Shown piece by piece: positions 1 through 6,503 of a DNA stretch of 27,966 nt. The stretch comes from Collinsella sp. Lineage in GTDB: Bacteria > Actinomycetota > Coriobacteriia > Coriobacteriales > Coriobacteriaceae. The position numbers and the translations under genes were made by a program. Where the stretch lies: the NCBI GenBank assembly GCA_031296755.1, contig JAUMMZ010000048.1:1-27966 (forward strand). Direction: 5' to 3'. How positions within the stretch are numbered: the stretch's first letter is position 1; each line of letters starts with the position of its first letter. Below the pieces are notes generated by a model, which was given only the letters and a program-made list of their open reading frames with translations, was not told the origin of the DNA and did not search any database.

Positions 1-692
1 TGCAGCACGATATCGTCCTCGCCCGCATTCTTATCGACCACGTTGTTCTGCGCCAAGAAGATCATCCACGGCGCGATGGTGGTGCCGATCGTTGCGACCA
101 CAAGCGACACGTAACTGGGGTCGTTTTGGATGTTGGGCACAACCAGGTCGACCGCCACCTCGCCCCAGCTGGGACCAGCCATAAATGCAGCGACAATGTA
201 GGTCACAAACACGCAGCTCACCAGCAGCAGAATCTTCTCGATGCGTTGGAAGCTGCCCGACATGGTAAGCATCCAAACCAGCAGCGCCACCAGCGGCACC
301 GAGATGCTCGCTGGCACGCCAAAGAGGGCAAGGCCGCTCGCGATACCCGCAAACTCCGAGATGGTCACGGCCGTGTTGGCGATCAGCAGCGCCGCCATGG
401 CCAGCACGCTCCTGCGCACGCCAAAGCGCTCGCGGATGAGCGAAGCCAGGCCCTTGCCTGTGACGCAGCCACAACGCGCCGCAGTCTCCTGCGTCACGAT
501 GAGCAGCACGGTCATGACAGGAAGCATCCACAGCATCTTGTAGCCATAGCTGGCACCGGCGCTGGAATACGTGGCGATGCCGCCGGCGTCATTGCCCGAA
601 AGCGCCGCCAGAAGGCCAGGGCCCATGGCGCCAAAGATGGCCGCGATGGTCAGCTTTTGCTTGGTGCTCGCCTTTTGCTTCGTGTTTTGCAC
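1..692 (-). CDS. NRAMP-related divalent metal (probably Mg2+) transporter, 3' end missing
   Basis: Partial membrane transporter of the SLC11/NRAMP family; 230 codons lie in the window and the C-terminal half is beyond the left edge. I chose the GTG at 692, eight bases after the stop of the upstream gene, with an AGGTGG ribosome site overlapping that stop; translation begins MQNTKQKAST. Several hydrophobic segments are visible. Transmembrane helix 1 carries GPG and then NDAGG (residues 34-38) where classical manganese/iron NRAMPs have DPGN. Helix 6 carries TTIAPW (204-209) where classical members have MPH. From family knowledge, loss of the Asn and Met ligands marks the NRMT subgroup, which transports Mg2+ (characterised in Eggerthella lenta). 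The gene is in an operon with an MgtE-like protein, which fits Mg2+. The family is seen directly; the substrate is inferred from the motif changes and the neighbour. Confidence 0.88.
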   Translation of the reverse strand, partial: MQNTKQKASTKQKLTIAAIFGAMGPGLLAALSGNDAGGIATYSSAGASYGYKMLWMLPVMTVLLIVTQETAARCGCVTGKGLASLIRERFGVRRSVLAMAALLIANTAVTISEFAGIASGLALFGVPASISVPLVALLVWMLTMSGSFQRIEKILLLVSCVFVTYIVAAFMAGPSWGEVAVDLVVPNIQNDPSYVSLVVATIGTTIAPWMIFLAQNNVVDKNAGEDDIVL

Positions 693-700
693 GCGACCAC

Positions 701-2545
701 CTAGCCAATGACCGACATGGTGAGCAGCACTGCGGCGATGCAGTACGCCACGCATGAAATCATGACGGCAATGACGTTCATGGCGGTACCCGACGTATTG
801 AGGTCATGCTCGTCACGCCAGAACAGCACCATCAGGTAAATCACGGCGCTCATGTTGCCAATCAGACAAACGATGGCCGCAATGTTAAAGCAGCCGGTAA
901 AGAGCTGCTCTTCAAACATGGACGCGTCGGGGAATGCGGCGGTGCGCACCAGCTGGGCGCACAGGTAGGTCACGAGCGACAGAATCAGGCCCATGCCCGT
1001 GCTCTGGAAGAAGAACCCCAGATACGGCTTGGGCTCATCGTCATGGCCGTCGTACTCCAGGAAGTAGTTCTTGACGAACGACACCATACGCGAGGCAGCC
1101 AGCAGCACGAGCGGCATGGCGCACATGGGGAACACCACCAGATGCGCAGAGCCCAGCGCCGTCCCCAGCACTGTTGCCATGATGCACGAGGCAATACCCC
1201 ACACGACAACCCAGTACTGGCGATGCACAAACCAGCTGAGCACATTCGTCGAGTCGTCGGACGCGCTATCGCCCGAACCGACGCCTGCGATCTGCAGGTC
1301 CTCCTGGTGCTCCTCGGCGATAACGTCCATGGCGTCGTCAAAGGTCACGATACCCAAGATGTGACGGTTCTCGTCGCAAACGGGGATGGCGACCAGGTCG
1401 TACTTGGTCATCTCGTCCGTTACGTCTTCCTGGTCATCGTCGGGCGACACATACACCAGGTCGCGATAGGCCAGCTGGCCCAGCGTGGCATCGCGGTCGG
1501 CCACGATGAGCGTGCGCAGCGAAAGCACGCCGGTGAGCATGCCGCTCGGATCCTCGGTATAGACGTAATAGACACTCTCGAAGTCCTCATCGAGTTTGCG
1601 AATCGCCTCGATGGCATCGCCGACCGTCGCCGTGGCGGGCAGCGAGACAAACTCCGAGGTCATGATGCGACCGGCGGTGTTGTCCTCATAACCCAGCAGG
1701 TTACGAATCGCCTTCTCCTCCTTGACGCCCATCAGGCGCAGGAGCTTCTCGGCCTTCTCGTAATCGAGCTCGTCGATCAGGTCAGCTGCATCGTCCGGGT
1801 CCATCATGGCCAGCATCGACGATGCGTCCGTGTCGGACAGGCCCTCGAGCATCTCGGTCATAAGCTCATCGTCATCGAACTCCGAGATGGCCTCGGCGGC
1901 CTGGGCAGTATCGAGCTGCGCAAACACCTGCGCACGCAGGCGCGGGTCGAGCTGCTCGATAATGTCGGCGATGTCGGCAGGGTGCAGCTCGCCGAGCGTC
2001 TTGTGCGACACCGAGAGTTGAATGTTCTTGGTCGAGCGGTCGAGCAGGTCCATGTAGGACCAAGCGATGATGTCCTCACTGAGCGGCTTGCCCAGGTGCT
2101 TCATAAAGCCTTCGACGATATGCTCGAGCGCGGGGCTGATGGCGCGTAGCAGACCGCGGGCACCGACCTCGGCGCCCAGCAGGCGCAGCTGGTTTTCGCC
2201 CGACATGGAAAACTTGATGTCGTTTACGCGCACGACCTTCATGCCCTGCGTGTCGACAATCTGCTTGTTGAGCACGTCGCGGGCAAGCAAGAGTTCGGTC
2301 GGCTGCAGGTACGAAAAACGGATTTCGGTGGCCGACGTCTTAAGGTGTACACCCGTCTCGTCGATACGGTCGACCCATTTGCGCCAGCTGATCATAAACG
2401 GCGTCTTGCCGGGACCGCGGAACGCGAGCGACGTCACGTGTGGAAAAACTTCGCCGGTAGCAATACCAAAATCGTTGACCACGCCGAGCTTTTCGCCATC
2501 GACGTCCAAGACCGGCAATTTGAGCATCTCACTCAGATAATTCAA
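701..2545 (-). CDS. MgtE-like protein: PRC barrels, MgtE_N, CBS pair and divergent 5-TM domain
   Basis: A 614-aa membrane protein. Two PRC-barrel-like stretches (about residues 5-80 and 88-145) precede an MgtE N superhelical domain (about 183-285, with LHPADIADIIEQLDP), a CBS pair (about 295-415) and five hydrophobic segments (about 436-614). In true MgtE the N and CBS domains bind Mg2+ and gate the pore. Here the membrane part has no recognisable GGNxG motif in its second segment and no Asp in the fifth, so it may act as a sensor or partner of the co-transcribed NRAMP-type protein rather than as a channel. The start is a TTG at 2545 with GGGGAG five bases upstream; a better-placed GGAGG lies further up and an in-frame TGA blocks earlier starts. 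ATG at 2527 is an alternative. MgtE is usually about 450 aa; the extra length is the PRC region. Confidence 0.88.
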   Translation of the reverse strand: MNYLSEMLKLPVLDVDGEKLGVVNDFGIATGEVFPHVTSLAFRGPGKTPFMISWRKWVDRIDETGVHLKTSATEIRFSYLQPTELLLARDVLNKQIVDTQGMKVVRVNDIKFSMSGENQLRLLGAEVGARGLLRAISPALEHIVEGFMKHLGKPLSEDIIAWSYMDLLDRSTKNIQLSVSHKTLGELHPADIADIIEQLDPRLRAQVFAQLDTAQAAEAISEFDDDELMTEMLEGLSDTDASSMLAMMDPDDAADLIDELDYEKAEKLLRLMGVKEEKAIRNLLGYEDNTAGRIMTSEFVSLPATATVGDAIEAIRKLDEDFESVYYVYTEDPSGMLTGVLSLRTLIVADRDATLGQLAYRDLVYVSPDDDQEDVTDEMTKYDLVAIPVCDENRHILGIVTFDDAMDVIAEEHQEDLQIAGVGSGDSASDDSTNVLSWFVHRQYWVVVWGIASCIMATVLGTALGSAHLVVFPMCAMPLVLLAASRMVSFVKNYFLEYDGHDDEPKPYLGFFFQSTGMGLILSLVTYLCAQLVRTAAFPDASMFEEQLFTGCFNIAAIVCLIGNMSAVIYLMVLFWRDEHDLNTSGTAMNVIAVMISCVAYCIAAVLLTMSVIG

Positions 2546-2760
2546 TGGTGCTCCCCATCATTATTCCTCCGAACGCGGCCGCATGTGCGGCGTCCGGGGG
2601 CTTCTGGATATGTATACGCATGCGCGGGCGGCACGCCGCTCGACGCTTACACCCCGTGCATGCGCAAAAAGCACCTGCATGGGGTCATCGACTGTATGGT
2701 CGAGGTTTGGATTTCACCTGTAACCTTTCTCTTGACCCTCATTAACCGCAGTAACTATAG
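2546..2760 (-). promoter_or_regulatory. promoter and long structured leader of the MgtE/NRAMP operon
   Basis: A TATAGT -10 candidate lies at 2759-2754 (minus strand) with no convincing -35. This leaves a leader of about 200 nt before the TTG start. The leader holds a 15-bp arm hairpin with two mismatches and an A5/T5 loop (2651-2685), and a second GC-rich hairpin at 2569-2597 whose 3' arm runs into the GGAGG at 2570-2566. Such a layout suggests control by RNA structure, possibly by magnesium. I looked for the conserved M-box signatures and did not find them, so no riboswitch class is named. Confidence 0.4.
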
Positions 2761-2837
2761 CATCAGCATCGCCCTGCGGTATCGAATTTATGCGCTGCAC
2801 ATTGCAGGCATACCAAACGCTGACGCATCCGTGACAT

Positions 2838-2875
2838 AGCCATTGGGGACGTTCTTAAACGACTACCCAATGACT
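2838..2875 (-). terminator. palindrome at the end of the NodB-like gene, copy 1 of a shared 3' element
   Basis: The stem AGCCATTGGG/CCCAATGACT (2838-2847 and 2866-2875) encloses a second hairpin, GACGTT-CTTA-AACGAC. It overlaps the stop codon of the minus-strand gene. There is no T-run, so termination is uncertain. A 24-bp segment inside it (2843-2866) recurs with one change at 11370-11393, again overlapping the stop codon of another gene. Confidence 0.5.
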
Positions 2876-4280
2876 ACTCTGTGGTGTCGTCGTCCTCGGC
2901 AAGTTGGGGGAACACGGCGTTTTTGGGCATGGCGGCCTTCGTCAGCGAGGTGAGCTTTTTGCTCAGCGATGTATCCGTCTTGACCAGATCGCTCAATGTC
3001 ACGATTTTGTAGCCGTCGGCAATAAGCCCGTCGATAATCTGCGGCAGCGCCTCGAGCGTCTGCTCGGCGCATTCATCGTTATCGGTCAGCAACACAATGT
3101 TGCCCGGCGTCACCGAATCGAGCACCGTCGAGACCTGCTCGTCGGCACCGTTGAGCAGCCAGTCGCCCGAATCGATATTCCACGAGACCACGGCAGACAC
3201 CAGGTCCATCGCATCAATCCAGTTTTGCTCGTCAAAGGCTGCGTAGGGAGCACGCAAAAGCATCGTCGACGTTCCGGTCGCGGACTTGATCGCCTCGGTG
3301 CCCTTCGAAACCTGCTCGCGCACCGCATCGCGGTCCTGGCCCTTGAGCGATTCGTCGCTGTAACTGTTGGAGCCGACCTCGCAGCCGGCATCGACAATCG
3401 CCTTGGCCGTGGCGGGCGAGGCCTCGGCCGCATCACCCGACAGGAAGAACGTCGCGGTGACGCCCTTTTCCTTAAGCACCCGCAAGATCTGCTTGGTCGC
3501 TCCGCTCGGACCCTCATCAAACGTCAGCGCAACGTACTTTTCGTTGCCCTTGGGTGCCACGCTCGCGCACTCGACCACGCAATCGGTGGCGGGCACGACC
3601 TCGCCGCGGTCCTGCGTCTTGCCCGATTGCTCGCCGACCCACACCTCGGAGCGGCCCTGGATACCCCACGTCTTGACGTACTCGATGGCACCCGTGCCCT
3701 CGACCTTGAGCTTGGGCTCGATAACCGTCGCCTGGACCTCGTGCTTCTCATACGTGTCACGGCCGTCCTTGACCGTCACCTTCTCGCCACCCGTAAGCTC
3801 GCGGCTTTTCCACTTGCCCTGTTTTATGCGCTTGCCGTCCACCTTTACCGACAGCTTTTCGCCGCCATGGCGGGTCAGCACGCTGTCGTCAACGGCCAGC
3901 AGATCACCAGCGTCGTAGGTATCGGTCAGCTCCTGGTCGTCGATGAGATTTTGCAGCGTAGAGCCGACGCGCACTGCAGTCTCCTGGCCGTTGAGGACGA
4001 CATCCACGCTGCGGTTGACGTAGCCCACAACGGCGGCGACAAACAGCACGAGCGCGCAGCCCACGGCGATGAGCGCATAGGGCAGGCGAGACGGACGACG
4101 GGGCGTGCGGCCGTTGCCGATGCGAGCGCTGCGGTCGCTAAAGCCGCGGCTATGGTTGAGATACATCGCGCCGGGCTTACGGTGACGCTTGCGCTGACCG
4201 CTGGGCAGCTGCCCCAGGTCGCGGCGCGCCGTCGGACGCGCACCCGAGCGCCCGTTTAAGTTAGATCCGTTTTGGCGCAT
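2874..4280 (-). CDS. membrane-anchored NodB-fold protein with lost metal ligands, DUF348-like domain
   Basis: A 468-aa protein: a basic, Arg-rich cytoplasmic start, one membrane segment (about 67-87), a DUF348-like ubiquitin-fold stretch (about 92-185) and a C-terminal polysaccharide deacetylase (NodB) domain (about 247-435). NodB enzymes remove acetyl groups from peptidoglycan or chitin-like sugars using an Asp-His-His metal site. Here TFDEGP (253-258) replaces TFDDGP. The HxxxH segment reads GSNSYSDESL (303-312), with Asn and Asp in place of both histidines. The catalytic His of the last motif is Thr399 (LLTD). RAPY and W-N-I-D-S-G-D-W remain. The fold is therefore kept but deacetylase activity is unlikely; a binding or regulatory role outside the membrane is possible. 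The ATG at 4280 follows GGGGGAGGG. It sits downstream of the YtxH/PRC unit behind a strong hairpin. Confidence 0.85.
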   Translation of the reverse strand: MRQNGSNLNGRSGARPTARRDLGQLPSGQRKRHRKPGAMYLNHSRGFSDRSARIGNGRTPRRPSRLPYALIAVGCALVLFVAAVVGYVNRSVDVVLNGQETAVRVGSTLQNLIDDQELTDTYDAGDLLAVDDSVLTRHGGEKLSVKVDGKRIKQGKWKSRELTGGEKVTVKDGRDTYEKHEVQATVIEPKLKVEGTGAIEYVKTWGIQGRSEVWVGEQSGKTQDRGEVVPATDCVVECASVAPKGNEKYVALTFDEGPSGATKQILRVLKEKGVTATFFLSGDAAEASPATAKAIVDAGCEVGSNSYSDESLKGQDRDAVREQVSKGTEAIKSATGTSTMLLRAPYAAFDEQNWIDAMDLVSAVVSWNIDSGDWLLNGADEQVSTVLDSVTPGNIVLLTDNDECAEQTLEALPQIIDGLIADGYKIVTLSDLVKTDTSLSKKLTSLTKAAMPKNAVFPQLAEDDDTTE

Positions 4281-4301
4281 ATGCCCTCCCCCATAAACGC
4301 A

Positions 4302-4331
4302 GCAAGCCGGAGCAACAGGTCTCCGGCTTGC
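4302..4331 (-). terminator. strong hairpin between the PRC gene and the NodB-like gene
   Basis: A perfect 11-bp inverted repeat, GCAAGCCGGAG/CTCCGGCTTGC, with an 8-nt loop. It lies 21 bases after the stop of the upstream minus-strand gene and just before the next ribosome site. On the minus strand it is followed only by a weak TTT, so it may act as an attenuating or partial terminator, or as an RNA-stability element. Confidence 0.6.
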
Positions 4332-4352
4332 CTCCCATCAATTGGTACGTCG

Positions 4353-5108
4353 CTATTTGCTAGCTTTTGACGAGCCCCCGCTCGCCTTTTGATATTCGTC
4401 CTTAAAGGCCTTGAACATACCGCGCGTCTTGCCGAGCTGCTTGCCCAGTGCGCGACTGCCCTTGTCCACGGCAACCGATCCCTTGTCGTCGAGCACCTTG
4501 GCGCCCTTTTTGACCTTGTCGCCCACCACGACGCTGGCCTCGGCGGCCTTGGCAGCCGCACCGCCCGAATACCCGAGCGACTTGACCTCGTCCGAGACGA
4601 CCATCGCGCCGTTCTCGTAGCCGCGCAGCATCGTCGGCGGCACCTGCGTGTCACCAACCAAAACACTCGAAGCAGCACCGGCGGTCACATAGAATGCCTG
4701 CACGATGCCCGAGCGCGGCTTGAACTCAACGTCCGAGCAATAGCCCACGACGTCGCCCGATTCCGTGCGCACGTCCATACCGACCCAGATGATGCAATCG
4801 TCCAGGTTGATGTCGAGGCGCTTGGCCGCAGCGGTATCGTAGGTGCCCTTGACGTCGTCAACCGCGATGGCGCCCTCGTAGACACCAATGGCGTCGAGCG
4901 CTACGAATCGGTCGGGACGCTCGATCATACCCGCGATATCGGACTGGCGGACCATAAAGCCGACCACGCGCGTACCGCCCGGGGTAAAGACCGGAAAGTG
5001 AATCTTTCCGAGCTTTTTAGGGCTGCGCGGTGTGCCGTCCTTTTTGGTACGCTTGTCCTCAGTAGGCTTGCGATAGATCTTGGCGCCGACAAAATCCCCG
5101 GCGCGCAT
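4353..5108 (-). CDS. PRC-barrel domain protein
   Basis: A 251-aa soluble protein without signal peptide or membrane segment. The first ~180 residues resemble PRC-barrel sequence: KIHFPVFTPGGTRVVGFMV and later DVRTESGDVVGYCSDVEF, each a strand-turn-strand around a G-x-x-V/G core. The tail (about 195-251) is rich in Lys, Ala, Gly and Ser and ends KASGGSSKASK. PRC barrels occur in RNA-processing and photosystem proteins and in envelope-linked proteins; no specific function can be given. Its ATG overlaps the TAA of the YtxH gene (TAATG), so the two are translationally coupled and probably act together. The MgtE-like protein nearby also has PRC-like sequence at its N-terminus. Confidence 0.72.
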   Translation of the reverse strand: MRAGDFVGAKIYRKPTEDKRTKKDGTPRSPKKLGKIHFPVFTPGGTRVVGFMVRQSDIAGMIERPDRFVALDAIGVYEGAIAVDDVKGTYDTAAAKRLDINLDDCIIWVGMDVRTESGDVVGYCSDVEFKPRSGIVQAFYVTAGAASSVLVGDTQVPPTMLRGYENGAMVVSDEVKSLGYSGGAAAKAAEASVVVGDKVKKGAKVLDDKGSVAVDKGSRALGKQLGKTRGMFKAFKDEYQKASGGSSKASK

Positions 5109-5497
5109 TATGCCTCGGTCGAGGGCTCCGCAGCCTCGGTATCAGCCTCGACGGCGTTTTCGACCACGACGTCGGCGGCAGGCGTCACGTTGCTGCCCGA
5201 AATGGCGTCGTTGAGCTGCTCGCGCAGCTGGTCCATGCGCTCGCGGGCCAGGTCGACCTTGGCGCGCAGGTCGTCGGTCTTGGCGTCGACCATCGGGCCA
5301 AAGTCATTCACCGCAGCACGGGCCTCCTCGGCGCTGTGCTCGTAGGTGTCGCGCATATTGTCCCAGGCGTCGTTGGCGATATCGGCAGCCATGGCGCGGG
5401 TCTCGGCGCCCGAGCGCGGGGCCAGAGCAACGCCGACAATAGCGCCGGCAGCGGCACCAAAAAGTGCGCCGGAGACAAAGCTGAAAGTCTTACCCAT
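5108..5497 (-). CDS. YtxH-family small membrane-associated protein
   Basis: A 129-aa protein beginning MGKTFSFVSGALFGAAAGAIVGVALAP..., a Gly/Ala-rich hydrophobic segment typical of the YtxH (gas-vesicle-like/GvpP) family. An amphipathic helical region follows (about 30-100), with a heptad-like stretch around LRAKVDLARERMDQLREQL, and then an acidic tail. YtxH proteins are envelope- or stress-associated and poorly understood. I chose the ATG at 5497, six bases after AGAGGA. An ATG two codons earlier (5503) is also possible, while the longer open frame to 5569 has no ribosome site. It is coupled to the PRC gene by TAATG. Confidence 0.8.
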   Translation of the reverse strand: MGKTFSFVSGALFGAAAGAIVGVALAPRSGAETRAMAADIANDAWDNMRDTYEHSAEEARAAVNDFGPMVDAKTDDLRAKVDLARERMDQLREQLNDAISGSNVTPAADVVVENAVEADTEAAEPSTEA

Positions 5498-5514
5498 GAT
5501 CATTCCTCTCCTGC

Positions 5515-5554
5515 GGGCACGTCGGTGCCCACCGTTTGAATGCTGTCCATTATA
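5515..5554 (-). promoter_or_regulatory. promoter -10 and leader hairpin of the YtxH/PRC operon
   Basis: A perfect TATAAT -10 reads on the minus strand at 5554-5549, with no good -35. About 18 bases further a 6-bp hairpin (GGGCAC-loop-GTGCCC, 5515-5530) sits directly before the AGGAGAGGA ribosome site and could influence initiation. Confidence 0.55.
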
Positions 5555-5633
5555 CCCGCAGCGCATCACTTGCCGCTCCGCTCATCTGCGTACGGCAAAG
5601 GCGCAGGTACGTGATGGTGATAAACGCGTAGGC

Positions 5634-6479
5634 CTACTCCTGGGGCATAGCCGGCATGGCCACCGTGGCACCCGGGTCCTCGCCGGCGCCGTCCACGAGC
5701 GGCAGGCCGCCCTCATGCGCAGGCCCTGCCGGAACCGTCGCCGCACCGCCAAAGACGGCAGCGGAGGCCTCGTGGTTCTCGGCAACCGCGCCCTCGGTAT
5801 CAATCGCCACCTGGGGCTCGTCGTCAAAGTTGGGGACACCCTGGGGCTCGGTGGAAACGGGCTCGGCGGTCGCATCGGAAACGGGCTCGGCGTCGACCGG
5901 CGCATCGCCCTCGTCAGCGCCCTCGTCAGCGCCCTCGTCCTCGGCAGCATCTTCGCCGTTCGCAGCGGCGACGGCCTCGTGAGGATCCTTACCCTCGGCC
6001 TCGGCGCGCATGCCCAGCACCAGGTTGCGCAGGCCCGCGACCGTGCCCTCCACGTCGGGGGCAGGCTGGTCGGCGTGCAGATAGGCCCAGTCCATCATAA
6101 AGGTGGCCGAAGACAGCGCACCGATGGCCAGCGCGTCGTCGGGGCACGAAAGCTCAACCTCAAAGACGCGCTCGTCGTGCTCGCTTACGCGCGTGCGGCC
6201 GCACGAGATGCTACCGGCAAGACCGGTCTCGTTCATGAGCTCGACCGTCACATGCTCAAGCAGATGGCAAAGCTCGGTCTGGCCCATGCAGTCCTGGAAC
6301 TCGCGACCGGAATCACCCAGGCACAGGTGCTTGGCAATCGCCGGCACCAGGTAATACACGCGCGCCGTGGCCTCGATATCCTCCGAGGTCATGAGCGGCA
6401 TGCCAGGGTTCACCAGCACGTGCGCGCAGATCTTGTCCTCGCTGACGGTGACCTTAAGGATGTTAAACAGGCCTGCCAT
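5634..6479 (-). CDS. stand-alone cyanophycin-synthetase N-domain-like protein with acidic tail
   Basis: A 281-aa protein. Residues about 1-160 resemble the N-terminal scaffold domain of cyanophycin synthetase CphA. TELCHLLEHVTVELMNETG (68-86) and CGRTR (93-97) match the family pattern H-x-x-E-H-V-A-L-E-L ... G-R-T-R, followed by an E-V-E-L strand and an alanine-rich helix. The ATP-grasp and Mur-ligase modules that make cyanophycin are absent. The last ~120 residues are acidic and disordered (Ala, Glu, Asp, Pro, Gly), with small internal repeats such as GADEGADEG. The ATG at 6479 has GGGGAGAG five bases upstream. It begins 24 bases after the CNNM-type gene, so the two are one operon. I recognise the fold by motif only; the role is unknown. 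Confidence 0.68.
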   Translation of the reverse strand: MAGLFNILKVTVSEDKICAHVLVNPGMPLMTSEDIEATARVYYLVPAIAKHLCLGDSGREFQDCMGQTELCHLLEHVTVELMNETGLAGSISCGRTRVSEHDERVFEVELSCPDDALAIGALSSATFMMDWAYLHADQPAPDVEGTVAGLRNLVLGMRAEAEGKDPHEAVAAANGEDAAEDEGADEGADEGDAPVDAEPVSDATAEPVSTEPQGVPNFDDEPQVAIDTEGAVAENHEASAAVFGGAATVPAGPAHEGGLPLVDGAGEDPGATVAMPAMPQE

Positions 6480-6503
6480 AACTCTCCCCTACTCTTCCTT
6501 GTC

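Noticed and set aside
31..531. 166-codon minus-strand frame at the left edge
   Set aside because: It is out of frame with the NRAMP-type transporter, whose conserved motifs lie in another frame of the same strand.
2732..2759. Plus-strand promoter TTGACC-18-TATAGC
   Set aside because: It fits the consensus loosely, but no gene follows on the plus strand. The same AT-rich patch provides the minus-strand -10.
2546..2760. M-box magnesium riboswitch before the MgtE-like gene
   Set aside because: The context is right and the leader is structured, but the conserved M-box loop sequences are not recognisable, so the class was not called.
2345..2839. Plus-strand open frame over the leader and start of the MgtE-like gene
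   Set aside because: Antisense to a clear gene and to structured leader sequence; no recognisable protein features.
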